From positions 682,001 to 746,000 of the forward strand of contig NZ_LS483440.1 in the NCBI RefSeq assembly GCF_900476045.1: DNA of 64,000 nt, in the 5' to 3' direction. This stretch comes from Gemella morbillorum. Its GTDB lineage: Bacteria > Bacillota > Bacilli > Staphylococcales > Gemellaceae. Under the pieces are notes generated by a model that was given only the letters and a program-made list of their open reading frames with translations, had not been told where the DNA came from and searched no databases. Below are positions 26,955-36,661 of the stretch, piece after piece (the stretch's first letter is position 1; each line of letters starts with the position of its first letter). The translations under genes and the position numbers were made by a program.

Positions 26955-27029
26955 GGCCCGTTGGTCAAGTGGTTAAGACACCGCCCTTTCACGGCGGTAA
27001 CACGGGTTCGAATCCCGTACGGGTCACCA
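26955..27029 (+). tRNA. tRNA-Glu (TTC)
   Basis: 75 bases including an encoded CCA. Acceptor GGCCCGT/ACGGGTC, anticodon TTC in CCTTTCAC, T-loop TTCGAAT. Confidence 0.96.
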
Positions 27030-27046
27030 TTTGAGAATAAGAGTTA

Positions 27047-27122
27047 GGTCCCGTGGTGTAGCGGTTATCACGCCTGCCTGTCACGCAGGAGATCGCGGGT
27101 TCGATTCCCGTCGGGACCGCCA
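27047..27122 (+). tRNA. tRNA-Asp (GTC)
   Basis: 76 bases including an encoded CCA. Acceptor GGTCCCG/CGGGACC, anticodon GTC in CTGTCAC, T-loop TTCGATT. Confidence 0.96.
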
Positions 27123-27126
27123 TTTT

Positions 27127-27199
27127 GCCTTGATAGCTCAGTTGGTAGAGCAATGGATTGAAGCTCCATGTGTCGGCAGTTCGACTCTGTCTCAAGGCA
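27127..27199 (+). tRNA. tRNA-Phe (GAA)
   Basis: 73 bases. Acceptor GCCTTGA/TCAAGGC, anticodon GAA in TTGAAGC. CCA is not encoded. The T-arm has AGTTCGACTCT. Confidence 0.95.
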
Positions 27200-27222
27200 T
27201 TTTTTTATTTTTATAGCATTTT

Positions 27223-27299
27223 GGCGGTTGTGGCGAAGTGGTTAACGCATCGGATTGTGGTTCCGACATTCGTGGGTTCGATTCCCATCAGCCGCCCCA
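27223..27299 (+). tRNA. tRNA-His (GTG)
   Basis: 77 bases with the histidine-specific extra 5' G pairing C73 and an encoded CCA. Anticodon GTG in TTGTGGT, T-loop TTCGATT. The order Asn-Ser-Glu-Asp-Phe-His resembles a shortened Bacillus-type trn operon. Confidence 0.96.
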
Positions 27300-27320
27300 T
27301 TTTATTGAAAAGTAAGTAGA

Positions 27321-27357
27321 AGTAATATGCAGTTTTGCATGTTACTTTTTTATTTTT
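27321..27357 (+). terminator. Terminator of the tRNA cluster
   Basis: AGTAATATGCA pairs with TGCATGTTACT (one G-U), followed by TTTTTTATTTTT. Confidence 0.85.
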
Positions 27358-27426
27358 GAGTTATTTTCAAGCAAAAAAATAGCTTCTTACACTAAAGAAG
27401 AGTAAAATAGTAGATAATTATAATAA

Positions 27427-27801
<375 letters not shown>

Positions 27802-27809
27802 TCTTATTG

Positions 27810-27840
27810 ACTTGCTATTTACTAATAGCAAGTTTTATTT
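27810..27840 (+). terminator. Terminator of the thioredoxin-like gene
   Basis: ACTTGCTATT pairs with AATAGCAAGT, followed by TTTATTT. Confidence 0.85.
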
Positions 27841-27950
27841 GATTAATTGCTGAAAAAAATAATATAAAGTGATATAATAGTGTTTATGAAATATTACTAT
27901 TGTGTAGTAGTTTGTTTTATGCATTGCTATAGATATATGGGGGATATAGA

Positions 27951-28688
27951 ATGAAAAGTGAAAAATTAGAGATTAATAATCTAGTTTTTAATTATGCAGA
28001 TAAAAATGTTTTAGATGATATATCTTTTAAAGTGGAAAGTGGAGATTTCGTTGCTATAGTTGGAAAAAGTGGAGCTGGGAAATCGACATTATTAAGATGC
28101 CTTAATGTTTTGAATAAACCTAAACAAGGTGAAATAATATTTGGTACGGATAATATTTTAAAATATGGAAAAAAACAATTAAACTTGGTAAGAAGAGAAA
28201 TAGCATTTATATTTCAAGATTATAATGTTTTAGATAATTTATATACTGTAGAAAATGTTCTAACACCATATTTAGCTAAAAAGTCATTCTTTGGATTATT
28301 AGCGGGATATACAAAAAAAGATTATCTGGAAGGTTTAGAATATTTGAGACAAGTAGGTCTAGAAGAAGAAGCATTTAGAAAATCTAAGTATTTATCAGGT
28401 GGACAAAAACAAAGAGTGGCTATAGCTAAGGCTTTAGCACAAAATCCTAAATTGTTACTGGCTGATGAACCGGTAAGTAGTTTGGATGAAAAGAATACAA
28501 CTTTAATAATGGATACTTTTAAAAGACTAAACAAAGAAAATAAAATAACAGTATTAATCAATTTACATGATGTTAATTTGGCTAGAAAATATAGCACAAA
28601 AATACTTGGTTTAAAAGATGGAAAGATTTTATTTTATAAAGATTCTGATAAGGTGAGCGACGATGAATTTGAAGAGCTTTATAGTTAA
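27951..28688 (+). CDS. phnC: Phosphonate-type ABC transporter ATPase (PhnC-like)
   Basis: 245 residues with complete motifs: Walker A GKSGAGKST (38-46), Q-loop in IFQDYNVLDNL, signature YLSGGQKQR, Walker B LLLADEPVSSLD and switch His in INLHDVNLA. The C-loop region and length are those of PhnC. It energises import of the ligand bound by the PhnD-like lipoprotein. It overlaps the permease gene by 26 bases. An extended -10, TGATATAAT, lies in the 110 bases upstream. Confidence 0.85.
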   Translation: MKSEKLEINNLVFNYADKNVLDDISFKVESGDFVAIVGKSGAGKSTLLRCLNVLNKPKQGEIIFGTDNILKYGKKQLNLVRREIAFIFQDYNVLDNLYTVENVLTPYLAKKSFFGLLAGYTKKDYLEGLEYLRQVGLEEEAFRKSKYLSGGQKQRVAIAKALAQNPKLLLADEPVSSLDEKNTTLIMDTFKRLNKENKITVLINLHDVNLARKYSTKILGLKDGKILFYKDSDKVSDDEFEELYS

Positions 28689-30222
28689 AAGACAGCTGAA
28701 AAGATTAGTTATATGTATTTTTATACTTTTAGTTTTTATTATAGGATATGACTCATATCATGTGGAAAATTTTTCTACAGGATTTTCAAGAATTCATAAT
28801 TTATTATTAAGGATGTATCCGTTAGACTTTACAATAATTAAAGAACTATATCCACCAATTATTGAAACAATAAATATTGCGTTATTTTCATCAGTTTTAG
28901 CACTAATTACCGCGTTATTTTTATTACCTATCTTAACTAATATTTTATTTAAATTTAAAATAATTCCAAAAGTTATAAGTGGAGTCTTTTCTATATTTAG
29001 AACTATTCCATTTCTAATTATTGCAGCAATATTAGTAAGTTTATTTAGTACAGGAGTATTTAGTGGCTTTGTAAGTATGTATATTATAAATCTATTAACA
29101 GCTTCGAAGCTATTAAAAGAGTACGCAGAAGAAATAGATACAAAACATCTAGAAGCAATGGAGTCGCTAGGTGTATCAAAATTTATTATTTACAAAAATG
29201 GAATCTTATCTAACTTAAAGCCATTTATAATATCAGTTTATTTCTTAATGCTAGAATCGAGTATAAGAGGAGCTAGTGTTTTGGGATTAGTCGGTGCAGG
29301 AGGAATAGGGCAAAGGTTATGGCAAGAGCTTAATCATCTGCGCTATGATCGTGTATCATTAATAATTTTAATATTAGTAATTTTAATTTTTATTATTGAT
29401 TTGATTAGCTTCTACTTTAGAAATCTAGAAAATAATATAAATACAACATATAAATCGTTTATTTTAAAGAAAAATATTTTCAGAAGTTTATTATTAGGAA
29501 TTATAATTTTTAGTATTATATATGTTAGTAATTTTATTGATATCACAGGGGAACGATTTGTTTTAGGAATAAAACAATTAAATGCCTTAATAACAGGTAT
29601 ATTAAATCCAGATTGGGCATATAGCGGCAAGATGAGTGCAGCGCTTCTAGTGAGTATAGAAATAGCTTTTAGTTCAACAATTTTTGCGGCTTTAACAGCA
29701 ATATTTACTTCATACTTATCATCAGCGAATCTTTTTGGTAAATATAAAGCAATAGTAGGAAAAGTAATTATTAATATATTTAGAACATTTCCACCAATTA
29801 TTGTTGCATTAATATTTTTTAGAGGATTTGGTCCAGGTGCGATAAGCAGCTTCTTTGCCTTATATATTTATACAGTTGGAGTTATGACGAAAATGTATAA
29901 TGAAGTACTAGAAGGGATTAATGATAATATTTTGCTTACTACAAAAAGTTTGGGACTAGGTAATTTTACAAGTTATATAAAAATAATATTTAATGGATAT
30001 TTTCCAGAGTTTATTACTATAGCACTGTATCGCTTGGAAGCAAATATAAAAAACTCAACAATACTTGGTATGGTAGGTGCAGGAGGAATAGGGCATCTGC
30101 TAGTTAATAATATAGAATACAGAAATTGGAATAGAATTTCTATGTTGCTAATAGGACTATGTATTTCTATAATAATCATAGAAAATATATCATATTTAAT
30201 ACGAGTTAAAGTAAAAAAATAG
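28663..30222 (+). CDS. phnE: Fused double PhnE-type ABC permease
   Basis: 519 residues, about twice the usual PhnE length. Two homologous permease halves are visible, each with about six helices and an EAA-like loop. The first half ends in SIRGASVLGLVGAGGIGQ and the second in IKNSTILGMVGAGGIGHLL. Upstream of these are EAMESLGVSKFI and LLTTKSLGLGNFT. One polypeptide would therefore replace the usual dimer or PhnE1/PhnE2 pair. The gene overlaps phnC and ends only 12 bases before rimM, so rimM-trmD are probably on the same mRNA. Confidence 0.88.
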   Translation: MNLKSFIVKRQLKRLVICIFILLVFIIGYDSYHVENFSTGFSRIHNLLLRMYPLDFTIIKELYPPIIETINIALFSSVLALITALFLLPILTNILFKFKIIPKVISGVFSIFRTIPFLIIAAILVSLFSTGVFSGFVSMYIINLLTASKLLKEYAEEIDTKHLEAMESLGVSKFIIYKNGILSNLKPFIISVYFLMLESSIRGASVLGLVGAGGIGQRLWQELNHLRYDRVSLIILILVILIFIIDLISFYFRNLENNINTTYKSFILKKNIFRSLLLGIIIFSIIYVSNFIDITGERFVLGIKQLNALITGILNPDWAYSGKMSAALLVSIEIAFSSTIFAALTAIFTSYLSSANLFGKYKAIVGKVIINIFRTFPPIIVALIFFRGFGPGAISSFFALYIYTVGVMTKMYNEVLEGINDNILLTTKSLGLGNFTSYIKIIFNGYFPEFITIALYRLEANIKNSTILGMVGAGGIGHLLVNNIEYRNWNRISMLLIGLCISIIIIENISYLIRVKVKK

Positions 30223-30234
30223 AAGGAGATTAGG

Positions 30235-30744
30235 ATGCGTTTAAAAGTAGGAAAAATAGTAAATACTCATTCTTTAAAAGGAGAGGTAAAAGTTATATCT
30301 TCAACAGATTTTGAAGAAGAGCGCTTTAAAAAAGGGAGTAAATTATTAATAACTCGAGGTAATCAGCTAATAAGAGAAGTTGTTGTTCAAAGTTATCGTA
30401 ACCATAAAAATTTTCTTCTTGTTAAGTTTGAAGGGATTGATTCAGTTGAGGAAGCAGAAAAATTAAAAAATCTACAAATAAAAATTGATTCAGATGAAGT
30501 AGGAGAGTTAGAAGAAAATGAGTTTTACTTCCATCAAATTATAGGATGTGAAGTGTTTGATGAAAATGATAAAAATCTTGGAGAGATTATCGATATTTTA
30601 ACGCCTGGTGCTAATGATGTATGGGTGATAAAAGGAGAAAATGGTAAAGAGATTTTAATTCCGTACATAGAGGATGTAGTGAAAAAAATCGATATTACAA
30701 GTAAAAAAGTTAATATTGAGGTTATGGAAGGGTTAATTGATTAA
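30235..30744 (+). CDS. rimM: 16S rRNA processing protein RimM
   Basis: 169 residues. The N-terminal RimM barrel ([18 protein letters not shown]) is followed by a PRC-barrel domain ([27 protein letters not shown]...LIPYIEDVV). It helps mature the 30S head and binds S19. The start has AAGGAG. Its stop codon overlaps the trmD start by one base. In most Firmicutes rpsP lies just upstream; here the upstream neighbour is a transporter gene. Confidence 0.95.
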   Translation: MRLKVGKIVNTHSLKGEVKVISSTDFEEERFKKGSKLLITRGNQLIREVVVQSYRNHKNFLLVKFEGIDSVEEAEKLKNLQIKIDSDEVGELEENEFYFHQIIGCEVFDENDKNLGEIIDILTPGANDVWVIKGENGKEILIPYIEDVVKKIDITSKKVNIEVMEGLID

Positions 30745-31475
30745 TGAAAATAGATATTTTGACATTATTTCCTGATATGTTTGATGCACTTAATCATTCT
30801 ATTTTGGGAAAAGCAAAAGATAAGGACCTTATTGATATAAATATTGTTGATTATAGAAAATTTTCTGAAAATAGGCATAACCAGGTAGATGACTATCCTT
30901 TTGGAGGCGGTCAAGGAATGGTACTAAAACCAGAACCGATATTTAATGCAGTAGAAAGTTTGAATAAAACTGATAAAACAAGAATTATTCTACTTTGTCC
31001 ACAAGGAGAAAGGTTTAGCCAAAAGAAAGCTGAAGAATTATCAAAAGAAGAGCATTTAGTTTTTATTTGCGGTCACTATGAAGGTTATGATGAAAGAATT
31101 CGTGAATATCTTGTAACAGATGAGTTATCAATAGGAGATTTTATTTTGACAGGTGGAGAGTTTGCTGCTATGACTATGGTTGACAGTATAGCTAGGCTAG
31201 TTCCTGAAGTTCTTGGGAAAGAAGAATCTCACAAAGATGATTCGTTTTCAACGGGTTTATTGGAATATCCACAGTATACTCGTCCTAAAGATTTTAGAGG
31301 GATGTTAGTTCCTGATGTATTAACATCTGGTCATCATAAAAATATTGAAATCTATAGAATGAAAGAAAGCCTAAGAAGAACATATTTAAGACGACCAGAT
31401 TTACTAGAAAACTATGAACTAAGTGAACAAGAAGAGAAACTTCTTACTGAAATAAAAAAAGAATTAAAAAATTAA
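30744..31475 (+). CDS. trmD: tRNA (guanine37-N1)-methyltransferase
   Basis: 243 residues. A SPOUT knot enzyme with [62 protein letters not shown] and [15 protein letters not shown], then [19 protein letters not shown]. It makes m1G37 to prevent frameshifting. It overlaps rimM by one base. rplS, which usually follows, is missing here. Confidence 0.97.
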   Translation: MKIDILTLFPDMFDALNHSILGKAKDKDLIDINIVDYRKFSENRHNQVDDYPFGGGQGMVLKPEPIFNAVESLNKTDKTRIILLCPQGERFSQKKAEELSKEEHLVFICGHYEGYDERIREYLVTDELSIGDFILTGGEFAAMTMVDSIARLVPEVLGKEESHKDDSFSTGLLEYPQYTRPKDFRGMLVPDVLTSGHHKNIEIYRMKESLRRTYLRRPDLLENYELSEQEEKLLTEIKKELKN

Positions 31476-31485
31476 CATAAAATAA

Positions 31486-31514
31486 ATGACATATTTAAAA
31501 TTTTAATGTATAAT
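31486..31514 (+). promoter_or_regulatory. Promoter of rpsA
   Basis: ATGACA (31486-31491), 17 bases, TATAAT (31509-31514), about 45 bases before the rpsA start. Confidence 0.6.
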
Positions 31515-31557
31515 AATATTATAGTATGTATTTGCAAGCACAGGAGGATTAGAAGTA

Positions 31558-32772
31558 ATGACAACTTCATTTGAGGAATTATTAAACAGCTCAGAAATGC
31601 TAAAAAAAGGAGACAAAGTAACAGGTACTGTATCAAAAATAGAAAACGATAAAGTATATGTAGATGTAGCAGGAGCACAATATGATTGCGTAATTTTACG
31701 TAATCAAATTACAAGAAAACCATTTGAAAATATTGAGGAAGTATTATCTGTAGGTGACGAAATAGAAGCACAAGTAACAGGTATTCGTGCAGATCGTGAA
31801 AAAAGATCTGAAGATGTTCCAGGTGTAATTTACTTATCACATAAAATTTTAGAAAATGCTGAATTCAGAAAATTAATGGAATTATCTTGGACACAATTAA
31901 TTGAAAAATTTGAAAAAGGTGAATTTATCACTGCAACAGTATCTGGACAAACTAAAGGTGGATTACTTGCTGATGTAGAAGGATTACGCGCGTTTATCCC
32001 AGGTTCTTATATTGATACAAAATTCAGAAAAGATTTATCAAAATTTGTAGGTCAAGAATATACATTCAAGATTGAAGAAGTAGACAAAGATAAAAATAAA
32101 ATTATCTTAAACAGACGCGTAATCTTAGAAGAAGAAAGAGCGAAAAAATTAGCTGAAGTTTATGGAAACATTAACGAAGGTGATGTAATTGAAGGTAAAG
32201 TAAGTCGTATTACAGACTTTGGTGCATTTATTAACCTTGGAGAAGTAGATGGACTATTACATATTTCAGAAATTTCTCATGCTCGTGTTTCTAAAGTTTC
32301 AGATGTTTTAGCAGTAGGAGATATAGTAAAAGTTGCTGTAATTTCAGTAGATAAAGAAAACGAAAAAATTTCATTATCTGCAAAAACTTTATTACCAACA
32401 CAATGGGAAGTAGCTCGTGCAACAATCAAAGTAGGAGATGTATTAGAGGGAGTTGTTCGTAATACAACAGCATTCGGTGCTTTTGTTGAAGTAATGGATG
32501 ATGTAGAAGGATTAGTACACATTTCTCAACTATCTCATGAGCGTGTTGATAATGTAGAAGATGTGCTTAAAAAAGGAGATAAAGTAACTGTTAAAGTATT
32601 AGACATTGACTTTGAAAATGAAAGATTATCTCTATCTATTAAAGAATTACAAGAAAAACCAGTCAAAGAAGAAGTAGAGGTAAAAGAAGAACCAGAATTT
32701 GACACTTCTTATTTAAAAGATGAAGATACTTCATTTAGCATGGCTGATAAATTTAAAGATATCGAACTTTAA
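31558..32772 (+). CDS. rpsA: Ribosomal protein S1-like protein with four S1 domains
   Basis: 404 residues, the short Firmicutes form. Four S1 domains lie at about 17-90, 105-170, 190-258 and 275-345; the last two have the strongest RNA-binding consensus (GKVSRITDFGAFINLGEVDGLLHISE and a similar repeat). An acidic C-terminal tail follows. It binds mRNA and may assist translation initiation; its position on the ribosome is less essential than in proteobacteria. AGGAGG precedes the ATG. It has its own promoter and terminator, followed by der. Confidence 0.9.
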   Translation: MTTSFEELLNSSEMLKKGDKVTGTVSKIENDKVYVDVAGAQYDCVILRNQITRKPFENIEEVLSVGDEIEAQVTGIRADREKRSEDVPGVIYLSHKILENAEFRKLMELSWTQLIEKFEKGEFITATVSGQTKGGLLADVEGLRAFIPGSYIDTKFRKDLSKFVGQEYTFKIEEVDKDKNKIILNRRVILEEERAKKLAEVYGNINEGDVIEGKVSRITDFGAFINLGEVDGLLHISEISHARVSKVSDVLAVGDIVKVAVISVDKENEKISLSAKTLLPTQWEVARATIKVGDVLEGVVRNTTAFGAFVEVMDDVEGLVHISQLSHERVDNVEDVLKKGDKVTVKVLDIDFENERLSLSIKELQEKPVKEEVEVKEEPEFDTSYLKDEDTSFSMADKFKDIEL

Positions 32773-32785
32773 TTCAGAAATAAAA

Positions 32786-32826
32786 TAAAGGCAGTAGATT
32801 AACTGGTCTATTGCTTTTATTTTTTA
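32786..32826 (+). terminator. Terminator of rpsA
   Basis: GCAGTAGA pairs with TCTATTGC (one G-U), with AAAG/CTTTT flanks and a run of T. Confidence 0.75.
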
Positions 32827-32869
32827 AGTAGGTATGAGAGTTAAAACAAATATATAAGGAGGAACTAAA

Positions 32870-34177
32870 ATGGCAAAACCAACAGTAGCTATTATAGGAA
32901 GACCTAATGTAGGAAAATCGACAATTTTTAATAAAATAATTGGAGATAGACTTTCTATAGTAGAGGATGTTGCGGGAGTTACTCGTGATAGAATATATTC
33001 AAAAGCAGAATGGCTAAACTATTCATTCTTTATGATTGATACAGGTGGAATAGAATTAGAAGATACACCATTCCAAAAACAAATTCGTGCACAAGCAGAA
33101 CTGGCTATAGATGAAGCAGATGTTATTATCTTTTTAACTAATGGTCGTGATGGTGTTACTAGTGATGATGAAGAAGTAGCAAAACTTCTATATAAAACAG
33201 ATAAACCTGTAGTGCTTGCGGTTAATAAAATTGATAATTTTGATATGAATCATATGATTTATGACTTTTACTCATTAGGTTTTGGGGATCCATTCCCTAT
33301 TTCAGGATCTCATGGACTAGGTATTGGAGATTTACTAGATGAAGTGTGTAAAAACTTTAAAGTATTGGATGAAGAAGAGGAAGACGAAAAAATTAGATTT
33401 TCTCTTATTGGAAGACCTAATGTTGGTAAATCAAGTTTAATCAACACTATACTAGGGGAAGAACGTGTTATTGCTTCGGATATAGCTGGAACCACACGTG
33501 ATGCTATTGATACTGACTTTAAACATAATGGTGATGAGTATGTTGTAATTGATACTGCGGGGATTAGAAAACGTGGTAAAGTATATGAAGCATGTGAGAA
33601 ATATTCTGTTTTACGTTCACTAAAAGCTATTGAACGTTCAGATGTTGTTTTGGTTGTTCTTAATGCCGAAGAAGGTATTATTGAACAAGACAAAAAAGTT
33701 GCAGGATATGCTCATGAGTCTGGTAAAGGTGTAATTATCGTTGTTAATAAATGGGATGCTATAGCAAAAGATGATAAAACTATGAAAGAATTTGATGAGA
33801 AAATTCGTGATAGTTTTGCATACTTAGATTATGCAAAAATAGTTTATGTATCAGCAAAAACAAAACAGCGTGTTTTCAATATATTCCCATTAATCAAAGA
33901 ATCTTACGAAAATAGACAACGACGTATTCAAAGTTCTACATTGAATGAAATTGTTGTTGATGCGGTATCGATGAATCCAACACCACAAGATAAAGGTAAG
34001 AGACTTAATATTTTCTATGCATCACAAGTTGCAATTAATCCACCAACATTTGTATTCTTTGTGAATTATCCGGAACTTATGCATTTCTCTTATGAAAGAT
34101 TTTTAGAAAATAGAATTCGTGATTCATTTAATTTTGAGGGTACACCAATTAAGCTATTAGCTAGACAAAGAAACTAA
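32870..34177 (+). CDS. der: GTPase Der (EngA)
   Basis: 435 residues: two tandem G domains (GRPNVGKST at 9-17 and GRPNVGKSS near 181), with DTGGIE/DTAGIR switch motifs and NKID/NKWD specificity motifs, then a KH-like C-terminal domain. It acts in late 50S ribosome assembly. AAGGAGG precedes the ATG. In Bacillus der also follows an S1-like gene (ypfD), so the order is conserved; gpsA and hup are not present downstream. Confidence 0.97.
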   Translation: MAKPTVAIIGRPNVGKSTIFNKIIGDRLSIVEDVAGVTRDRIYSKAEWLNYSFFMIDTGGIELEDTPFQKQIRAQAELAIDEADVIIFLTNGRDGVTSDDEEVAKLLYKTDKPVVLAVNKIDNFDMNHMIYDFYSLGFGDPFPISGSHGLGIGDLLDEVCKNFKVLDEEEEDEKIRFSLIGRPNVGKSSLINTILGEERVIASDIAGTTRDAIDTDFKHNGDEYVVIDTAGIRKRGKVYEACEKYSVLRSLKAIERSDVVLVVLNAEEGIIEQDKKVAGYAHESGKGVIIVVNKWDAIAKDDKTMKEFDEKIRDSFAYLDYAKIVYVSAKTKQRVFNIFPLIKESYENRQRRIQSSTLNEIVVDAVSMNPTPQDKGKRLNIFYASQVAINPPTFVFFVNYPELMHFSYERFLENRIRDSFNFEGTPIKLLARQRN

Positions 34178-34255
34178 TAATTAACTATTAGAACTTATCT
34201 GCGATTTAACTTCAAATATAAAATATTATAGGCTAGAGGTTGAAAATGATTTTGT

Positions 34256-34298
34256 AAAACAGGTATAAAGTAAAGTTTACTTTTTCCTGTTTTATATA
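34256..34298 (+). terminator. Terminator of der
   Basis: AAAACAGG pairs with CCTGTTTT around an inner stem of AAAGTAAA/TTTACTTT, followed by TATATATT. Confidence 0.7.
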
Positions 34299-34418
34299 TT
34301 GAAAGAAAACATAAAGTTAATAAATATTAATAGTAAAAAATAGTCAAAATACTAGCAAATAAATTTAGAACATGGTATAATCTTTCTTATATACTTTAGT
34401 AATTAGGAGGTAGATGGT

Positions 34419-35147
34419 ATGCCAATAGGATATTATGGAATGTCAGGTACATATATATTTTACTTTTTATTGATAATGTTGATTCCTTTATGGGCACAAT
34501 TTAAAGTGAAACGTACATATGAAAGATATAAAAAAGTAAGAACAAAATCAGGATTAACAGGAAAAGAAGTTGCAGAGATTATTATGCAAGCTAATGGAAT
34601 AACAGGTGTGGAAGTAGTAAAAGGTGAAGTAGAACTATCAGATCATTATGATCCAACGAGTAATCGTGTTGTATTATCACCAATTGTTTATTCGCAACCA
34701 ACTGTAGCATCAGTAGCAATAGCTGCTCATGAAATCGGACATGTTATTCAAGACAAAGTTGCAGATTATAAGCCGATGAGATGGAGACATTCTCTTGTTC
34801 CTTTAGCAAATCTTGGAGGAAACTTATCAACAATTTTAATCATAGTAGGACTGCTATTAACAACTTTAATCAGCCAATTCAGTCAATTTGGATATACTAT
34901 TGCTTGGGTAGGGGTAGGTTTCATGTTTTTTGCAGTGTTATTTCAGATAGTTACATTGCCAGTGGAATTTGATGCTTCAAAACGAGCACTAGAACAAGTT
35001 GTAGATTTAAATATAGTAGATGAACAAGAAAATAGACATTGTCGCAAAGTTCTTACTGCCGCAGCTTTAACTTACGTAGCCGCAGCACTAGTAGCTTTAA
35101 TGGAAATGTTAAGATTTATTTTCATTTTACTTAATAGTAGAGATTAA
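34419..35147 (+). CDS. Membrane zinc metallopeptidase, YugP family
   Basis: 242 residues. A membrane segment at 11-27 is followed by a cytoplasmic loop and the zinc motif HEIGH (H104, E105, H108), then two or three further helices and a final hydrophobic tail (AALVALMEMLRFIFILL). This is the PF04298 'putative neutral zinc metallopeptidase' family. Substrates are unknown; membrane protein quality control is a plausible role. TTAGGAGG precedes the ATG. It is monocistronic. Confidence 0.88.
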   Translation: MPIGYYGMSGTYIFYFLLIMLIPLWAQFKVKRTYERYKKVRTKSGLTGKEVAEIIMQANGITGVEVVKGEVELSDHYDPTSNRVVLSPIVYSQPTVASVAIAAHEIGHVIQDKVADYKPMRWRHSLVPLANLGGNLSTILIIVGLLLTTLISQFSQFGYTIAWVGVGFMFFAVLFQIVTLPVEFDASKRALEQVVDLNIVDEQENRHCRKVLTAAALTYVAAALVALMEMLRFIFILLNSRD

Positions 35148-35173
35148 TTTAATATAATATAAAAAATAAGAAT

Positions 35174-35210
35174 AAAAGCTATGCTATATTATATAGCATA
35201 GCTTTTTTAT
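35174..35210 (+). terminator. Terminator of the YugP-family gene
   Basis: A nearly perfect palindrome, AAGCTATGCTATA against TATAGCATAGCTT, followed by TTTTTTAT. Confidence 0.85.
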
Positions 35211-35244
35211 GTATGTAATATAGCATAGCTTTTTTATGTATGTA
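35191..35244 (+). repeat. 27-bp tandem duplication of a terminator half
   Basis: Positions 35191-35217 and 35218-35244 are identical. Each copy holds the 3' arm of the terminator plus its T tract and the following bases. It looks like replication slippage at the hairpin. Confidence 0.9.
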
Positions 35245-35546
35245 AATTATTGTTTATATAAATATAGAATATTAGCGTAAAGAGATATTCTCATATGAAT
35301 TTATATATAACAATCTATTATTGAACTTTTTTAGCAAAATAATTTAATCTTATAAATATAAATTAATATTTATATATTAACTGTACAAATATTATAGATA
35401 AAATTATAATATATTTATTTATAGTTGAGTCATATAAATAGTAAAAATATATTTGTACCAGACATATTTTTTCTAGATTAAGTTGTTGATAAATAAGTAA
35501 AATAATAATATAATTAATATATAAAATTAAAAAGGAGGAAAACATT
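35245..35546. other. AT-rich spacer before the alcohol dehydrogenase
   Basis: About 300 bases of very AT-rich DNA. I see no gene or clear RNA fold. Several TATAAT-like strings occur, but none with a convincing -35 partner. Confidence 0.5.
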
Positions 35547-36611
35547 ATGAGAGGATTAGCAATGAAGAAGATAGGGGAAATTGGTTGGGTAGAAAAAGAG
35601 AAACCATATTGTGGCCCAAATGATGCTTTAATTAAACCATTAGCATTATCTCCATGTACATCTGATGTGCATACAGTATGGGAAGGTGCAATTGGAGAAA
35701 GAAAAGATATGATTCTAGGGCATGAGGGCTGTGGAATCGTAGCTGAAGTTGGGGATCAAGTTAAAGACTTCAAGGTTGGGGATAGAGTAATGGTTGCTGC
35801 TATAACTCCAGATTGGAATTCACTAGAAGCACAAGCTGGTTTTGCGATGCATTCAGGGGGGATGCTAGCAGGGTGGAAATTTTCTAATTTTAAAGATGGA
35901 ATGTTTGGGGAGTACTTCCATGTTAATGATGCAGATGGAAATTTAGCTCTTATACCAGAAGGAGTGAGTATAGAAGAAGCATGTATGTTATCTGATATGG
36001 TTCCAACAGGGTTTCACGGTGTAGAATTGGCAGATGTTCAGTTTGGAGATACTGTATTAGTAGTGGGTATTGGACCTGTAGGTTTAATGGCTGTTGCAGG
36101 AGCAAACTTAAGAGGTGCTTCAAGAATCATTGCAGTAGGTACTAGACCAGTTTGTCGTGAGGCTGCTAAAAAATATGGAGCAACTGATTTTATTGGATAT
36201 AAAGAAGGGCCTATTGATGAGCAAGTATTAAAACTTACTAATGGTGCTGGTGTTGATAAAGCTATTATTGCTGGTGGTACTGTAGAAACTTTAGAGCCAG
36301 TAATTAAATGTTTAAAACCAGGTGGTAAAGTAGGGAATGTAAACTACTTAGGTGAAGGTACTTATATAAATATTCCTCGTGTTGAGTGGGGAGTAGGTAT
36401 GGGGCATAAACAAATCTTAGGAGGATTAATGCCTGGAGGTCGTTTGCGTTTAGAAAAACTTGCAAAATTAATTCAATGTGGAAAATTAGATGTTACTCAT
36501 TTATTAACACATAAATTTTACGGATTTGATAAAGTTGAAGATGCTTTATTACTTATGAAAGACAAACCAGCTGATTTAATTAAACCAATAGTTATTTTAG
36601 AAGAAAAATAA
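35547..36611 (+). CDS. NADP-dependent secondary alcohol dehydrogenase
   Basis: 354 residues, zinc-type medium-chain dehydrogenase closely resembling the Thermoanaerobacter/Clostridium isopropanol dehydrogenases. The catalytic zinc ligands are at the same positions: C37 (SPCTSDVHT), H59-E60 (LGHEGCG) and D150. The NADP-specific cluster is present as G198-T199-R200 and Y218, with Thr in place of the usual Ser199. It would reduce ketones or aldehydes using NADPH. AAAGGAGG precedes the ATG. It is followed by a terminator that reaches into the leader of the CobW gene. Confidence 0.92.
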   Translation: MRGLAMKKIGEIGWVEKEKPYCGPNDALIKPLALSPCTSDVHTVWEGAIGERKDMILGHEGCGIVAEVGDQVKDFKVGDRVMVAAITPDWNSLEAQAGFAMHSGGMLAGWKFSNFKDGMFGEYFHVNDADGNLALIPEGVSIEEACMLSDMVPTGFHGVELADVQFGDTVLVVGIGPVGLMAVAGANLRGASRIIAVGTRPVCREAAKKYGATDFIGYKEGPIDEQVLKLTNGAGVDKAIIAGGTVETLEPVIKCLKPGGKVGNVNYLGEGTYINIPRVEWGVGMGHKQILGGLMPGGRLRLEKLAKLIQCGKLDVTHLLTHKFYGFDKVEDALLLMKDKPADLIKPIVILEEK

Positions 36612-36616
36612 AATTT

Positions 36617-36650
36617 AAGAGGAAAAGCTAGTTGGCTTTTCCTCTATTTG
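36617..36650 (+). terminator. Terminator/attenuator between alcohol dehydrogenase and CobW genes
   Basis: AGAGGAAAAGC pairs with GCTTTTCCTCT, then ATTTG. It ends about a dozen bases before the CobW start, so transcription of the CobW gene must read through it or start within it. Confidence 0.7.
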
Positions 36651-36661
36651 GTGGTGTTTTT

